A stretch of 64,000 nt of DNA from Halichondria panicea (taxonomy: Eukaryota > Porifera > Demospongiae > Suberitida > Halichondriidae): positions 4,638,646 through 4,702,645 of the forward strand of contig NC_087391.1 in NCBI RefSeq assembly GCF_963675165.1. The letters are read 5' to 3'. A program made the translations under genes and the position numbers. The notes below the pieces were generated by a model that was not told where the DNA came from, did not search any database, and saw only the letters and a program-made list of their open reading frames with translations. Of this stretch, positions 1 through 15,400 are shown in pieces; positions within the stretch are counted from its first letter, which is position 1; every line of letters starts with the position of its first letter.

Positions 1-2
1 AC

Positions 3-926
3 ACTGACCACCTACCAGCTACGCGAAATGATACGACTAACTCTCAAAACACACAGAGCTTGTTTGGAGCCAGAATATCGAATAAAAGACGAACATACCA
101 TGAACGAGAAAGCAACGAAGAAGATAGTCAAGTGACTTGTGCCAACGAGGATGACACCTGCTTCAATTCTCTGTGCGAAGAGGGTCTAAACTTTGAAGCG
201 AACAGTAGCCACATTTCTCGGACTGAAAATCAACCATCACTACCGATTATTAGTGGTGCTACATTGAACATTGATGTTAGAGACCTGAGTGAATACAGTG
301 TTCGAGCTGAAATCGAGTCTCAACTTTCACAGCCGATATTGGGAGCTACAGCTTCGCCTATTATTAATTGGTTTGATAAAGGTTCCAGTAATAGTGAAGA
401 CAGTGACGAAGAGATGAGTATCAGCAACTTTGATGAGCTGGAGAATTGCAGTGAGGGAGATTCATTCACCGAGGGCATGGAGTGTGGGTCTGGAGGAGAT
501 GATGACATGACTGAGTACGATGAGCTAGGACTCTATCATGAAGATGGCAGGCAAACCAACGCTCAATTACAGCATACAGCTAATTCAACGCTAATCGAAA
601 AAGGGTGGAACATTGCTACTAACGAATCAACCCATTTTGCTAATGAGGGATCCCATACAACTGCTGCTCTACCTCTACATGAAGCCAGACTAGAGCAGGT
701 GGCCGGTGGCTCAGCCAGTGACGACGAATGGGATAATTTATTAGCCTGCAAGTCTAAGGAATTTCAACACACCCTTCAGGCAAATAACAAAGCTGATGAT
801 GTCATGGCTGAACAGTTAGCTGACCATGCTTCTAAGAACACTCAAGATACTCTTTACAGGACTACATTAGATTCTCATAGCAGTTCTGTATTGGATGTTG
901 ATGTTAACGATTTTGAGTGGGACTAA
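3..926 (+). CDS. 3' end of an unrecognised acidic, Ser-rich protein (partial)
   Basis: An open frame runs from the window edge to a TAA at 924-926, so the true start lies upstream; no convincing ATG opens it. The roughly 307 visible residues are rich in Asp, Glu, Ser and Thr and look disordered. There are runs of acidic residues with serine (for example SEDSDEEMSISNFDEL near the middle) and the C-terminus is acidic and ends in DVNDFEWD. No enzyme motif, membrane segment or cysteine cluster is visible. The acidic serine runs resemble casein-kinase-2 sites, which is inference only. I do not recognise the family. The length and steady composition favour a real last exon over a chance frame. Confidence 0.6.
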   Translation, partial: TDHLPATRNDTTNSQNTQSLFGARISNKRRTYHERESNEEDSQVTCANEDDTCFNSLCEEGLNFEANSSHISRTENQPSLPIISGATLNIDVRDLSEYSVRAEIESQLSQPILGATASPIINWFDKGSSNSEDSDEEMSISNFDELENCSEGDSFTEGMECGSGGDDDMTEYDELGLYHEDGRQTNAQLQHTANSTLIEKGWNIATNESTHFANEGSHTTAALPLHEARLEQVAGGSASDDEWDNLLACKSKEFQHTLQANNKADDVMAEQLADHASKNTQDTLYRTTLDSHSSSVLDVDVNDFEWD

Positions 927-1097
927 CCACTACTCCTGTATACATGTATAAGAGTTTATTGTCAATGTGCCATGAAAAAATATGCTATTTAACAATCACA
1001 AAAATTATATAATTATTTGCTCTGACACTAATTAAGTGAAATGAATGCACAGTACACAAAATAATCAAACATAAACAGCTAATATATTAGCAAGAGT

Positions 1098-2761
1098 TCA
1101 CCTAGTTAAAAAATTAAAGTTCAGTGATATCTTGAGTCCTTGAGAGACTATCCCAGTGGCCAATCCAAACACACAGCCCCACACTACCAGCCAGCCAAGG
1201 TGTCTATAGATGAGCTTCCTCATGAGAGACCCCACCCTCTTCTCAGTCAACTCCCCCACCCTCCAGTTGAGGTAGTGGTCCATCTGCTCTCTGAAACGAT
1301 GCACATTCATTGCCTGCAACAGGTGAATGTTTGTGCTAGTTTCAGTATACTTCAATCGCACATATAGAATTCTTTGCTGTGAGGAAGTCATGTAGGCATA
1401 CAAGCCATAAAATTATATATAGAACTCCAATCAATAATTATTTTATGCAATACCACTCTTTAGGTATATTATGTATAGCTGATTGCATACATGCTGTTTT
1501 GGATGTGAAAGGCTGTGTGTTATTGTAACAAGAAAGCTCATGTCAAAATCATGGTGGTTTCTAGGAAAGTTTTTTGGACCCGTGGGAGACATTACTTTCA
1601 ACAACAAAAAACAGATTATCGTATGCCATTGTTGGCGCATGTGCACTGTGGCATAATCATGTGACAGAGCCCCAAAAACAAACAAATAATGATAAGCAAA
1701 CTATGATACACCATTACTGCACTGTATACTTTACTGCATACTTTACTATTATAATAACACTTCCACACAAACAAAACAAACATTAATTCTTTCACCTGCT
1801 CTGAGTCGGCATCTGCCACAGTGTCCATAACATAAGGAGCTGACTCGGCACAGAGTGAGATAATCGAAGGCTTTATAAGTCCCTTCACATCCTCCTTCTT
1901 CAGTCCTAACTGCTCCAGATAGTAGGACTCAGGTTGTGAGTATAGATAAGAGAGTCTGTCTTCAATCACCTCCTCTATTTCAGAAGAGTTCAAAGCTTGG
2001 GTGATGTTGTCTACAATGCGAACACGAGACGAGAATTGTTTGATTTTACGTGTGACATAGTGCTCTAAGTGCTGTGTGTCAAAGAGCAGCTGAAGAACAA
2101 TCATCTTGATGACTTGTCGGATAAGCTCGTGTCGTTTGTAGAACACACTGTGAAAATCGAGAATTACATCAAACACAAAGAAGAGAATAGTACTAATAGG
2201 TTCAGACTTGCGCCACATAAACAACTTATTTACAACATTTAAAGCCTACTGACTTTAGGAAGTACAAAAAGTGTTGATCTTGATATTTTTTAAGGTGCTT
2301 CTATACTATAATATGAGGTGTCCTTTATTTCATATCAACAGGATGCAATAGGTGCCATAATCTGACAACGACACTTACCCACTCCCATAGACAAATGGTA
2401 TCTTAAAGAGGAGCATGAACACAGCGATGGCGTTAGTCCCTCCACCAGCCAGACCAAACACACCCGCTGAGATGAAATAGAGCGACAATTCCTTCACTTG
2501 TGGAGGCCACTCCAATTCTATGGTCAGCACCAGTAGAGCCACTCCGATAGTCATTATAAGGAACGTGATCACCATACTGATGGTTCCCTTATCCAGACAC
2601 ACCAGTTCACAACAGCGCATACACTGGGAACACTTTGATGATCCCACAGCTCCTAGTTCATCATCGTCAGTGAGAAAAGACTGATCTAGCTCGTACAGGA
2701 CCGCTCTTTCCTCATCATTCAACAGGTTGTCCTGTAGGGATTGTAGAATAGCTGTCAGCAT
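1098..2761 (-). CDS. DUF445-type integral membrane protein, 3 exons
   Basis: Exons on the minus strand are 2761-2379, 2147-1796 and 1313-1098. The joins keep frame and give 316 residues. The N-terminal third is cytosol-like with a Cys cluster (CSQCMRCC). Two hydrophobic helices follow; the second carries GGGTNAIAVFMLLFKIPFVY, which matches the Gly-Thr-Asn-x-x-Ala helix and following PF/GSG turn typical of DUF445 proteins. The middle is amphipathic and helical. A last hydrophobic segment (WLVVWGCVFGLATGIVS) lies near the C-terminus, also as in that family. DUF445 members are membrane proteins of unknown biochemical role, so no function is given. The gene is divergent from DPP3, with about 300 bp between the two start codons. 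Confidence 0.72.
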
Positions 2762-3061
2762 GTACAGGTCAGGCTAGATTTACGGATTTTCAAAGCCCTG
2801 AGGGCCTCACTGTGACATTTATATGAACTCACCTCTAGAGGAGACCTAGATCTTGTTTTTCTTGGCTTTCTTGGTCGCTGCATATCAATGAAAGGTCACG
2901 TAGCTAGTTAGAAAGTCAAAATGGTAAGGATCATCATTGTGCGTAAATGCAAATGCACATTGAGATCTACAAAGATTTGTTAACGACCTTTACCAACGAG
3001 AGAGAAGTGACAGGTGTACATTAGTGTCTGTGAGTTCCAAGATTTATGAACTACTGCTGTC
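2762..3061. promoter_or_regulatory. divergent intergenic region, DUF445 gene / DPP3
   Basis: Three hundred bases separate the two start codons of oppositely directed genes. No TATA box or long open frame is visible. The arrangement suggests a shared bidirectional promoter, which is inference from spacing only. Confidence 0.35.
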
Positions 3062-7753
<4,692 letters not shown>

Positions 7754-7939
7754 GGAAAACAAACTTGTGTAGAACTTACTGAAAAACCTGGTTGTGCAAA
7801 AAATATTTTAATTTGTGTGCAAATTATGTGGTTTATGAGTGGGTGTGGCTTAATTGACTGCTTTGCTCCATTGACCACGTTTTACATGCAAGAGAAAAAA
7901 AGTTCATCACAAAACTCCTGTTGTTTGTTTCGCTCAGCA

Positions 7940-10275
7940 ATGCAGTTTCCTTGCAAGCGCCTCTATTACAGTCGATTTCAACCCACCCCAAAGCATCTGC
8001 AGCTACTGTGGCTTGCAGTGGCCATGCTGCTGTGCATGTATGTGTCGCATTGTGGAAGCAGTTCCTGTCCTTCCCCGTGTGACATGTCTGCCTGTCCACG
8101 TTTAGTTCCAAGGAATTGTGCGCATAGATACAGAGATGCTTGCAACTGCTGTGAATATTGCGGAGGAGGGCCTGGTGATTTTTGTGAAGGACTGTATAAC
8201 GCATTTGGATATTGTGCAACTGGACTGGAGTGTGTGAAGGAGCTCGAGGAAGGCCTACCGCCAGAGCAGCAAGTACAGTTGCCAGGAGTATGTACAGGTA
8301 AGGAATAAACTGTAGACTTGTCTCTGAAAGACCACGTGTGTGCATTTGGATTTGCATGGTGGTCAATCAGTTGGTTAGATTGGGTTTTGTGGTAAAATTT
8401 AAATCTGATGAATGAGAGTCAATGACACTGGTTTTGAAGAGTCAGTGTTTATGTGACATAATTATCCATATACAGCTCCTACTGATGCCCCTATTATTGA
8501 AACTACCACTTCTACCACTGCTCCTACCACTGCTCCTACCGCTTCTACCACTACTATGGTTACGAGTGATCATAACACAACGACGTCTTCAACTGCCACT
8601 CCGACTGTGCCTGTGCTCAGTACTACTTCCAGCACGGCTCCAGAGACAACCATATCTGTCATATCACCTACTGTACCAGTTGAGTGCAGAAAAGAATGCT
8701 CAGTGGACATGTGTGAAGGAAAGAACAAAGTATGCTCAGCAAAAGGGTGGGTAGGTTCATAACATTACAATTGCCTGTTGCCCCACTCTAAAATTATTGC
8801 TGTATTCTTAGCTGTGCAGTGGGAAGCAATTTTGTGCTCCAACTCTAGGCTTTTAATGGAGACAGCATTATCAGTTCCTAGTTACTATGCCTTTGCTCTG
8901 AGGTACCTGCTATCCAGCTGATTGTTTGTAACCACATCAATGACTGTAGTGGACTCTTAACATTTCTTTCTTCCCCTCATACAGGTTAGAGTTTGCTCCA
9001 TCTTCAACTAGAAACAGTTGTCAGCATACTTCCTGCCATGCTTGTGTGCTGCTAGTCCGACCAGCAGGCTGTGGGGACATTCAGTGTGGGGAGCCTCCAT
9101 CCAAGACCTGCTTACGAAACTATTATCTTTGCATTCAAAACTACTACTTTGGAGTATCCAGCAGCACTAGAGTACTTGTAAGTGTTGCATGGGATATTCC
9201 ACAAGCTATTTGTTGCAAGCTAGAAGAGGTGTTATAGCAAATTGTAATAATGTTTGCTTGTGTAAAATTAATTAGTCTGACAGTGATGTAACAACCTTGT
9301 AATGTGGCTTGTAAATTAAGTGGTGGGGCTTGCTAAGCCAAGTGCATTGTTGTTTTAGCTCCCTCTAGCCACTTAATATCCCAGCCAAGCATAACAAAAA
9401 GCTTTGTACAAAGAAATTCTTCCCCCTAGTTAAAGAGTTGTACTGGAACCTAATCAGCTGTTGGGTATAGTGAGGTAGTGGCTTACACTAGAACATATCT
9501 ACTCTTTGTGTGGTTGGTGCTGTGTAGTTTGTGGTCCCCTCCTGACCAACTGAATGGGTGTAATTGCACTCTAGAAAGCAGTGTAGTATGACTAGTACTG
9601 CTACAGCTTGTAAGTTAAGTGCATTGGAGTAAGGTGGTACACATGTCTGGACCAATAGACAAATTTAGGAAGGTGGAAATTAAGTTATTGATTAGATGGT
9701 GTGTGTGATTTTCCCAGCAGGTGAAGAAAAGAAAAATTATGAGCATGTGGGAGCTCACTAAAATATTGCTGTGGGGAATGCAAATTAGAGAAGCTTTCCC
9801 TTTTGCATTTATTTTCTCATTGTCTAATTAGTTTAGACTTTCTTATTCCACATTCCTGGTTACTGTTAGATTAATTGTTTTATTAGAAGGCTTCTGTGAG
9901 ATGGAGAAGGTCTCTCCCCTGCCTGCCTGGATTCCTGTATAGGTAGCTAGCTGTGTTATCAGTGTCACTAGATTTGAGGTGGCCACACTGAATTTGTTGA
10001 TAAGGAGATAGAGTGTGTATGTAGCGAAATTCCAATTTGACAGTGGCTCTGTACAAAACTTAGTCTCGATTCCAGGCCGCACTGAAGATGGTTGAGGCCT
10101 TGTGAAGGAGGCTATACAAAACTATGCTCTTGTCACTCTACTGTAATGTAACGTATCCCCTGATTTACATGTATTTCCCCCTCTTATGCAGAAATTACAC
10201 GACTCCGAAGCGAGAGAAATATACCAACAAGGAAGAGGAAGAATACTATGTCACGTATCCAGCTTAATATCATAA
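7940..10275 (+). CDS. Secreted IGFBP-like cysteine-domain protein with Thr-rich stalk
   Basis: Exons 7940-8297, 8476-8746 and 8985-9177 join in frame. A fourth at 10192-10275 closes the frame with a stop (about 301 residues in all) but is the least certain part; reading it in another phase gives an acidic Tyr-rich tail. ATG at 7940 is chosen because it precedes a hydrophobic segment (LQLLWLAVAMLLCMYV) that can serve as signal peptide or anchor. Next comes a Cys-rich block with CNCCEYCGGGPGDFC and GYCATGLECV, the pattern of the insulin-like-growth-factor-binding N-terminal fold. Exon 2 is mucin-like, rich in Thr, Ser and Pro, and ends with a second Cys block (CRKECSVDMC). Exon 3 adds about ten more cysteines. 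An extracellular or cell-surface role is inferred; the ligand is unknown. Confidence 0.65.
9178..10191 (+). other. last intron of the IGFBP-like gene; little content
   Basis: No coding frame is convincing here. The only recognisable piece is CTCGATTCCAGGCC at 10064-10077, which matches the end of the inverted-repeat transposon at 24288-24830 and is probably a fragment of that family. Confidence 0.4.
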
Positions 10276-10994
10276 ATCAACTGCTAACCCTCTACAGGTA
10301 TTACTGCACGTCTATGCGTTTATTGTGCACACATTTATATTTTTTTGTCACTCGGTTGTGCCTAGCAAACCTATTTTTTCAGCATTTTGTGCGTCTTTGT
10401 ACATGTTTGTATAACTGTGTGTGCTGTCTATTTTTAACTCTCCCCTAATAATATAACTTAATTTGTTGTTGTTAGGGCAACATCAACAAAATTGTTATAA
10501 TTTTGTGATTTTGTCTGGTCTTGATGTACGTTCACCCTTATTTGAATATACCCCTCACCTCATTCAATCTATCTGTATACATTGTTTCAGTATACGTGCT
10601 GTATACTTGCCAATAATTCATCAATCATGATTTTGCATTTAATTTTACTGCGAAAATAATTAAAGCTGGTCTTTTATGCACTTGAGCATTGCAACGTTCT
10701 TATATACTAGTAGACTGCTGTACTGCACACTATAATTTTAATGCCTTTTGCAACTTAACATGTACACAAGAGTGTTCGTTACAGATAACTCTGTAGGGAT
10801 GAAACTGTTATAGATATATATCGTGGGGTCTTCATGTAATAATAATAATACATTTCTTAAAAGTGATGTGGGGACCAGGAGTAATCCTGGTGGGACACAA
10901 TGCCTTAATTTTAATTTGCTGCTTTTGCCCTCTCAGACGACATGCATGATGGTTACTCAGCTGTATAAACGAATCATGCTGAAAAAATTTATGA
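10276..10994. other. convergent intergenic stretch, no features seen
   Basis: AT-rich DNA between the 3' ends of the IGFBP-like gene and CPSF2. AATAAA-like words occur but none can be assigned firmly. No open frame here is convincing. Confidence 0.4.
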
Positions 10995-12390
10995 TCAAAT
11001 GATTGCAAATTGTTCATACAACAGTTTCCTAATTGTGTAATAGTCTGGGCACACGGCTCCCTCCAGGCTAATCCCACCACTCTCGCCCTACAACAAAAAG
11101 ACGACAATAATAATTACATCATAAAAATTTTGAACTTAAGTGAACTTACTCTCCTGATGGCAACCACTCCACTGCATACAAGTACTCCGCCCGAGAACTC
11201 GGCCTACAAAAAATAATGAAGTTATATTCAAAGACAGAAGCCAGGTACGCATATAGCCACAAGGTCATTGGGGAGAAGAGAGAAACCATAACATGCATGT
11301 GAAGCTATGACCACATCGTGTGCAGTCCGCACAGCCTGTGGTAACCGCAAATAAACAAACTCAACCTCCATGAAGACTATTGCGTGCTTCATAAAGTCTA
11401 TAGGCAAGGCTTCTGGGGGGAGGGGAATTCCCTATACATTTACATCAACAAGTGATCAAGTGCTACAATCGGCCTATGAAAAGAAGGCTGCAAGAAAACC
11501 TTAAAACCACAATGCTGTTGCCTGGTAAGCAATGAACTGACCGATATTCCAGCCTTAGTGAGGACCTGCTTGAAATCTGACAGTCTAGGAGGATTGATGA
11601 ACACACTCGAGTGCCCTTTGTCCTGTGAACAAATCAACAATAATTATTATGATTACACGAGCACAGTTCTTGTGTAAACTATAGTAGTAGAACTCTTCGA
11701 TAGAAATGTACGAAGAAAATTGTTAAATCAATTAAAATGGGTGATTATGATTCAAGACAAATAATATTGCGTATACACATACACACATGTACGTACAGTT
11801 GTGATAGGTCCAGAAGAGATTGGTCCGAGTACTGGCCCCTCCTTATTGTCTCCGCCCTCTTCAGGACAAGAGGAGGTGGTCTGTGTAAAGTGTATCTCTC
11901 CGTCCAGCCATGCCAACTCAGCGTCCTTGGCATGGCTAAAGTTGACAGAGCTCATTAGCGAGTCCTTTAGCTTCACCTGTGGTGGTGGAGTTGATCAGAT
12001 GAACAACACAGTAGTACTATGGTAGTAGGACATGAAACCACACTGACAAAATCACCTAGATGCCTGGCTACCATAGCGACAACCAGAGGTCACCAGTGAG
12101 GCCAATACATAGGTGATTCAGACTTGTTTAGTAGCAATAATCTTAATTCAGTTGCCTGCAGAGTGAGTGGCTGAAATGTGCACTAACCTGATAGATGTGT
12201 GATTCTGTTGTAGCGTTAACTGTTTCACCAATGTATGGAGCCATTACGTTATCATCCGTTATATTCAGCGTCTTCCTAGCAAACTCCATCAGAGTGTTGG
12301 TACAGTCACTGCTACCATGAACCAGCACCTGAATAAGTGTGCGCGTATGTGTGTGTGGGGGTGTGTATGTGTGTGTGTGTGTGTGTGTGT

Positions 12391-12476
<86 letters not shown>

Positions 12477-15400
12477 CTTGGTGGGGTGATGGTGGATAGG
12501 TTAGTGGTAGCTGTGTACTGTTATATGAATGTCTGGTAAACAGGAAGAAGGAATTTGCTAGTACACACATACACACACATACACACACACAAGCCCCTAG
12601 TACACACACACAAGCCCCTAGTACACACATGTAAGCCTGCCTGAACAACAATAATAATTGCATTAGAAAACCACAAGCAAAACAAACACAGTTAGACACA
12701 GTAGCCTATGGCAACCAAAGGTACCCTCATTACTGAAGCATGCAACATGCTGGCAACCACTGTGATGAATGGAACACTTGAACACTACAATTCCCCATAG
12801 TTACAAAATTCACAGGCATATAATAATTATAAAGAACACAATTAAGTGATTAATATTTACCAGTTGTCGAGGCTTCACAATAGACAGGATTCTTTTGATT
12901 GATTCTCCATCAGACTTTCCCTCAAAGTCAATGTGGGAGAGAGAGCATCTGTCAGAGGAAACAAGTTAGGCAAGAATTCTAAGCCACCATTCCAATTAGG
13001 AGTTAAAGATCGAAACTGATTTCAAATACCACATTTATAATGCATCATCAGGCCACAAAAATTAATTAACGAAAGCACCGCGATGCTAATGCCTCGGTGG
13101 ATGTGTCAAAGCTAGCTATTGCTAATACACACATGATTATCATGGTGAATTATTCCAGCTGCAATCACAGGGAAACTCGGGAAATAATCGACCATAACGC
13201 CAAAAGCCCAAAATCTAACATTAATGGCTACACCAATTGCTAGCGTTCTAGTGCAGAGCTAACTACTTGCAACACTCCATGGACAAGTTTTGCTACGTAC
13301 TCTTCAGAAAAGGGTGCAATGACATTCCAAGTAAGCAGGCATAACTCGAGAACAAAGCATTATTTGCAAATCCACGAATAAAAATCTAAAAACGAGACTA
13401 GAAGCATAGAGACTCTTACTTGCACTTCGTTGATGCTTGAGCAGCTGTAGCAGTCTACACACAGACACACAAACACACTACCGTATACCTCGCTTGCGCA
13501 TGCGCACACCGAGGCATAATATGTAATAGAAACCAATATGCTTCGATTTTCTTTTATGACAATTAACATATCAACCAACGATTTCAAAGTAATATGCAAA
13601 TTATGTTCATTAAAAGGCCTCTAATTATGATAATGTGCGTATACTGTGAGACCATAAACATGCTTTGATTCTACACAACACATCAACCTAAATACTCAAG
13701 AGAACACAAAATATGTGTTTTATGGCGGAAACAACAAAGATTACTATGACAACACATCAGCCTATTACCTTATGGCAACAGTCTGTTTTTGAGAAATACA
13801 CTTCGTGGGGATGGACGAATCTGTGGAATGTATCAGTACAATACATGCACAGTGGAAGAAACACTCTCTCTCTCTCACCAGTTCTCTTGATAGTGTTGCT
13901 CACATCCATTGCATTATTGGAGACCTAGGCAGAGGTAGAGTTCACATAAATGTATCATACCTTTAGAATAGAGCTACGCAGCAGCTCACCGGTCCAACAG
14001 GTACCGACACGTCCTTCAGCTTGTAGTCTTCCTGTCTGTAGAGTATAGGCACTCGTATGAATACTACACACATGCAGTAATAGCACTTTAAAGACACAAA
14101 ATAGTGCAATAGAATTGCTCAGTAATATATAGCTACTCATTCAGAGACACATGTACCCCCACCGCCCACACACCCTCACCTGATCGGCTCCCCATACTCG
14201 TCCCACCGTGGCCTCTCCTCACGACAGGGGAACATGGGGAAACTCTTGGCCTGTTTGAAGAAAATACTCTTGGCTTTACCCTCCTCCAACATGAGATCGT
14301 GTTTGGGTGCCTTTGGAGGTCCGAAAGAAGCCGAAAGTTCAACTTCCATCTCCTCATCACTGTCTTCTGTTAACTCAGAGTCTCTGTGGTGTGTGTACAT
14401 GATGTGATTAAGTTGCATTCTTTTTCAGACCATAATTATAATTATGGAAAATTAGCGCTAGGAAATAAATGGACAGAGGGATGAAATTGTACACACATAC
14501 ACACCTCAACACTATCAACATTTCTCATCACATTTCCCACTAGAACAAGTGATAAGCATCTCCCATATCCCCTATTTCACGACCTGAGGGTAGCTATAAC
14601 ATACTACACGAAATACATGATCACAGCCAAGATAGAACAACTAGCTGATCACAATGATCAGCATGCAGTAAAAGTCCTTTTCTAGAATCCCACATGGTAG
14701 CCTGCCCTTATTCTTTTGATATAACCACAAAAAACCACACAAAAGTTCCCACAGCAGACAACCCAGACACTCCAAACAACAAGAAAGAAGAGCCCTAACC
14801 CTAATGACCCATTCCAGTCATTTCTGCACAAAAACATCTCTTTGTTTATGCTGATTTAATTAGAAGTGGTAGGCCCTTGGCCTACTAAAGTGAGGCCAAG
14901 ATTTCAGGCACCCAGAGCCTACCTCTTCATGTGGTTGTACTCTACTAGTATTCTTTTAGATGGCTGAAGAGTCCAAGCTCAGAGTCTCCAGAAAGGCATC
15001 CTAATTGAGTTACATGTTGGGAGATATAGTTACCCAGTACTACCAATCTCCCTTGGACAAATACCAAAAACGTGGCATGATTTAGAAAGTGTCAAACCTT
15101 ACAGTAGTAAGTATAATAGGCCCCAGGATCAATAATAAATTATAGAACTAATTAACCTAATCCAACACATTCAGTGTACACACTGTGCAGACTACACACT
15201 GTACGGACGTATATTGCACAATACCAGCTAAGAGGAGGGACTCACTTCTCTGCCTCCAGTTGAGCTTTCTTCCGCTCCTGCAGACGATAGGCCTCTAGCT
15301 CTTCCCCCTCTAGGGACACTCGTTGACGCACCTGGAGGTAGTAAAGAAGGAAGGTTGAGCTAGAGTGTCAGCAAGATAATAACTTTTTCCGTAACAAATT

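Noticed and set aside
13360-13599. 79-residue minus-strand frame over CPSF2 exon 13
   Set aside because: Only the 25-nt spliced piece in another frame fits the CPSF2 phases; the longer frame is chance.
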